The notes under the pieces are model-generated. The model made no database searches. It was not told the origin of the DNA and saw only the letters and a list, made by a program, of their open reading frames with translations. A stretch of DNA of 64,000 nucleotides from CAVUQH01 sp963774445 (GTDB lineage Bacteria; Myxococcota_A; Polyangia; Haliangiales; Haliangiaceae), in the NCBI GenBank assembly GCA_963774445.1, contig CAVZFC010000022.1, positions 656,429-720,428 on the forward strand. Reading direction: 5' to 3'. This document shows, piece after piece, positions 61,578 to 64,000 of this stretch. Both the position numbers and the translations under genes were made by a program. Every line of letters begins with the position of its first letter. Positions within the stretch are counted from its first letter, which is position 1.

Positions 61578-61832
61578 TCCCCGAACTACGCGAGCTTAGC
61601 ACCTCCCCGGGCGCGCGCGCCCGGCGCCTTTCGACAAGCTCAGGGCGACCGGAGCGGTGGCTGGGGCGCTTCAGCCTCAGAGCGGAGCAAGGCCAGCGCG
61701 CCCTCCCGAACCCTATTGGGGGGCCTACGGGGGGAGCTCCACGCGCCGGAGGCGCGGGCGAAGCGCTCAGCCCCGTTCAGAGGACGCGCAGCGTCCGGAC
61801 GACCGGCCTTGCCAGTTTCTTCGAGGCGCAGC
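61578..61832. other. Non-coding spacer with hairpins between ppiD-like and TPR genes
   Basis: No gene is seen. TTTCGACAAGCTCAGGGCGA (61628-61647) is a degenerate single copy related to the 9868-10140 repeats. CCTTGCCAGTTTCTT (61807-61821) and AAGAACTGGCAAGG (61837-61850) pair over 14 bp with one bulged base; the right arm lies inside the ppiD-like coding end, so the hairpin could terminate or stabilise its mRNA. Confidence 0.55.
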
Positions 61833-63821
61833 CTAGAAGAACTGGCAAGGCTTGTAACTGCCGGGAACGGTCTGGCCCTGGTCGTTGGTGACCTGGAGCA
61901 TCGTCTGGTTGACCTGGATGTGGCCGCCCTTGGCGACCTCGGTGCAGCGGTCCTTGAGCCACTGGCCGAGGACGTCGTTGGCCTTCTCGAGGCGCGCCTG
62001 CTGCAGGAGCTGCGGCTCGTCCTTGGTGAACTGGTCGAGATCCGGGTCGGTCTGGGCGGCGAGCTCGATGATGACGTAGTCGTTGCCGATCTCGAAGACG
62101 CCCGGGGCAACCTGGCCGATCTCGAGGCCCTCGAAGATCGCCTGCATCGCCTGCTTGGACTCGCCGAGGCCGGGGATCGTCTTGACGTCGCGGACGAATG
62201 GGCCCTGGTTCTGGATCTTGGGCATCTTGAGGCTGGCCGGGCGGGGCAGGCCGTCGTCGGGCGAGTGGAACAGGTTCTTGTCCGGCTCCGGGCTGCCGGC
62301 CTTGTCGGCGGGCTTGGCCTTGGCAGGCGCGGCCTTGTCGGCGGGCTTGGCCTTGGCGGGCGCGGCCTTGTCGGCGGGCGTGGCCTTGGCGGGCGTCGGC
62401 TTGGCCGGCTTGGGCGTCGCCGGCGTGCTCGCGGCGCCTCCGGCGGCGGCGGCGTCGTCGCCGCCCTGGGTCGTCCACTCGGCCGGGATCGCGTCGCCGG
62501 TGACGATGATGCTGCCGGTCTTGCCCTTCTCGCCCTTTTGGGCCTGCTGCTTGATCAGCTGTTCGAGCTGCTCGGGAGTGATCCCTTCGGGCAGCTGGTT
62601 GGGATCGAACTGCGGGCGAGCCGGCGCGGCCTCGAACAGGTCGGCCAGCTTCCCGTTCTTGCCGAGCTCGGCGCGAGCCGCATCGGCGTCGGCCTTGGCC
62701 GCCTCTTTGGCCATCGCCTGGACCGCCATGCCGCGCGCGATCTCCATCTTGACCTGGTCGAAGCCGAGGTCACCCTCGCGCTTGGCGTCAACGCCGAGGA
62801 TGTAGAAGCCGCGCTTGGTGTCAACCACGCCGCTGTGCTTGCCCGGCTCGATCTTGGCGAGGGCGTCGCTCAGCTTGGGGTCGGGCAGACCGGGGCGGTC
62901 GAGGCGGCGCCAGCCGACGAGGCCACCGCGCGCCGCGGTCGCCTTGTCGTCGCTCAGCTCGGTGGCCAGCGCGGCGAAATCGCCGCCGGCATCGATCTTG
63001 GCCAGCGCGTCCTTGGCCTTGGCCTCGGCCGCGGCGTCGTCGTCGCCCTTGTCGATGAAGATCTCGCGCAGCTTCACCGACGGCTTGGTGTCTTTGTAGT
63101 TGACCGCTTCGGCGTCGTACTTGGCCTTGACGTCCGCCTCGTGGTCCGCGAGATAGGCGGTGATCTGCGCGTCGCTGGGATTGGGGATGCTGTAGGCGGC
63201 GCTCGAGAAGCGCACGTACTGGATGGTCGCCGTCGTGTGCTGGTGGGTGAAGTCGGCCAGTACCTCGTCGCGCGACACGTTGACGCCCGAGATGATGAGC
63301 GAGCGCATCGACTCGGCCAACAGCTCGCGCTTCTGCTGCTTGATGAACTGGTTGACGCTGGTCAAACCCAGTCCCTGCGCGTGGCGCTCCAGCCGGTCGT
63401 AGTTGAAGAAGCCGTCGACGAAGAACCAGCTCTTACCCGCGGGATAGCCGAGGAAGAACCACTCGCCCTTCTTGACCTGGTCCTCGGCCAGCGAGTCCGA
63501 AACCCGGAAGCCGGCGTCCTCGCCGGCCTGGGCCAGGAGCTCGCGCGCCAGGAGCAAGTCCAGGGCTATGTAGTCGCGCCCTTGCTTGTCGCGCCCGCGC
63601 AGCATCTGCGGCAGAAGCTGCGGTAAGCCGTTGACGGCGAAACGCCAGGAGGACTGGTCCACCTCTTGGTCGTTGACCACCATCACGCTGCTCTTCGAGG
63701 CGCCGCAGCCGATCTGCTGGTTGGCCTGAGGACCGAAGCTGATGATGAAGACCAGGATGATGATCCCGAAGAGGATCCAGATGATGAACGACTTGGATGA
63801 CTGCCGTAGCTGCTCGAGCAT
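61833..63821 (-). CDS. PpiD/SurA-like periplasmic peptidyl-prolyl isomerase chaperone
   Basis: 662 residues from ATG 63821, chosen because family members begin with MLEQLRQSSKSFIIW; ATG 63854 would add 11 residues. One TM anchor (IIWILFGIIILVFIISFG), SurA N-like helical domain (~50-200), a parvulin domain (~255-370, VKLREIFIDKGDDD, SDDKATAARGGLVGWRRLD), a low-complexity Ala/Pro/Lys insertion (~510-550) with three 11-residue repeats, and a second, parvulin-like C-terminal region. It folds outer-membrane proteins in the periplasm while tied to the inner membrane. Confidence 0.87.
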   Translation of the reverse strand: MLEQLRQSSKSFIIWILFGIIILVFIISFGPQANQQIGCGASKSSVMVVNDQEVDQSSWRFAVNGLPQLLPQMLRGRDKQGRDYIALDLLLARELLAQAGEDAGFRVSDSLAEDQVKKGEWFFLGYPAGKSWFFVDGFFNYDRLERHAQGLGLTSVNQFIKQQKRELLAESMRSLIISGVNVSRDEVLADFTHQHTTATIQYVRFSSAAYSIPNPSDAQITAYLADHEADVKAKYDAEAVNYKDTKPSVKLREIFIDKGDDDAAAEAKAKDALAKIDAGGDFAALATELSDDKATAARGGLVGWRRLDRPGLPDPKLSDALAKIEPGKHSGVVDTKRGFYILGVDAKREGDLGFDQVKMEIARGMAVQAMAKEAAKADADAARAELGKNGKLADLFEAAPARPQFDPNQLPEGITPEQLEQLIKQQAQKGEKGKTGSIIVTGDAIPAEWTTQGGDDAAAAGGAASTPATPKPAKPTPAKATPADKAAPAKAKPADKAAPAKAKPADKAGSPEPDKNLFHSPDDGLPRPASLKMPKIQNQGPFVRDVKTIPGLGESKQAMQAIFEGLEIGQVAPGVFEIGNDYVIIELAAQTDPDLDQFTKDEPQLLQQARLEKANDVLGQWLKDRCTEVAKGGHIQVNQTMLQVTNDQGQTVPGSYKPCQFF
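62300..62398 (-). repeat. Three 33-bp tandem repeats in the ppiD-like gene
   Basis: Units at 62300-62332, 62333-62365 and 62366-62398 start CCTTGTCGGCGGG on the plus strand and encode the 11-residue unit APAKAKPADKA (first of the coding order is diverged, TPAKATPADKA). Copy number could vary by slippage. The segment is a flexible linker between domains. Confidence 0.8.
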
Positions 63822-64000
63822 GGTCGGAAACGCCTGTTGGAAAAGGCGCGGCATCCTAGCTCGCCGCGCCCGCTGGCGCCACCGCCAGAGGGCGCGACGT
63901 GGTGTCCGGAAACTGACCCGCCGGTCGCGTCCGGGGTGACCCCGGCAATCTCTCTTACGATCGCGGAATCCCTTGCAGATCGCGGGATAGACGTGCTACT
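63822..64000. other. Upstream spacer of ppiD-like gene
   Basis: No gene is seen here up to the window edge. CCGGGGT-G-ACCCCGG (63931-63945) is a perfect 15-bp odd-length palindrome, 110 bp above the ATG, and could be an operator or terminator of the neighbouring unit. Confidence 0.4.

Noticed and set aside
61628..61650. Fifth copy of the 47-bp repeat
   Set aside because: Only about 20 bp resemble the unit and the inner hairpin is missing; recorded as a degenerate relative.
59715..63626. Plus-strand frame of 1303 residues, Gly/Val/Leu/Arg-rich
   Set aside because: Antisense to the TPR and PpiD-like genes; no domain motif, low-complexity composition typical of third-position GC shadow.

Overview
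The window is very GC-rich (about 70%), densely coded on both strands, and reads as a chromosomal piece of a myxobacterium (phylum Myxococcota). Pointers to this are a DUF2330 protein ending in a MYXO-CTERM-like tail (Cys cluster, hydrophobic segment, Arg run), very many lipoproteins with Asp/Cys-rich low-complexity stretches, a sigma-54 enhancer-binding protein facing a gene with a textbook -24/-12 promoter, a CarD-family regulator, a relic of a kinase-associated helical-repeat tail, and several GMC oxidoreductases with Fe-S-like Cys motifs. Genus cannot be told from the sequence alone. No rRNA, tRNA, CRISPR array or insertion sequence was seen.

Layout. 1-7055 (minus): a Bat/MoxR operon (moxR, DUF58, a BatD-like lipoprotein, batA, batB, a TPR/coiled-coil lipoprotein that runs off the window), almost every junction being a 4-base start/stop overlap. 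7220-9779 (plus): a secreted sugar dehydrogenase-like lipoprotein and a CNNM/CBS/CorC membrane protein, then four 47-bp palindromic repeats (9868-10140). 10173-16785 (minus): a beta-propeller-like lipoprotein, a PhyH dioxygenase, a VAT-1-like oxidoreductase with an ArsR regulator, and a two-subunit molybdenum hydroxylase. 16922-18248 (plus): two lipoproteins. 18292-22530 (minus): a tightly coupled DUF2330 - SDR - gluconate dehydrogenase subunit 3-like - GMC oxidoreductase operon. 22575-26790: pirin, V4R-like protein, DUF3127 protein, methyltransferase and a lipoprotein pair.

26890-29332: a sigma-54 promoter, a four-repeat DUF1508 lipoprotein and a convergent sigma-54 activator. 29478-32316: ECF sigma factor with membrane partner, then a cation efflux protein and a small membrane coiled-coil protein. 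32330-35180 is an accessory patch: a compact methyltransferase plus PD-(D/E)XK nuclease pair (restriction-modification-like) flanked by gene relics (AHSA1-like, alpha/beta hydrolase-like, and a frameshifted kinase tail). 35304-38659: GH13 amylase lipoprotein, a Cys-rich lipoprotein, an O-methyltransferase. 38798-41656: a frameshifted MarR gene followed by a polymorphic-toxin-like protein overlapping a HEAT-like partner (candidate effector/immunity pair).

41710-52620 is rich in protein quality control: cbpA-cbpM, then (minus) clpB - dnaJ-like - lon, with a GNAT, a second GMC oxidoreductase, a methyltransferase and a CarD - zinc-ribbon operon between. 52689-54313: hipB-hipA with its own operator. 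54385-63821 (minus): PpiD-like periplasmic chaperone, a giant TPR protein split by a frameshift in a run of seven C, and a TatT-like lipoprotein.

Three separate single-base frameshifts (near 34752, 39184 and 57680) sit in otherwise intact reading frames. They may be real decay or assembly errors, and raw reads would settle this.
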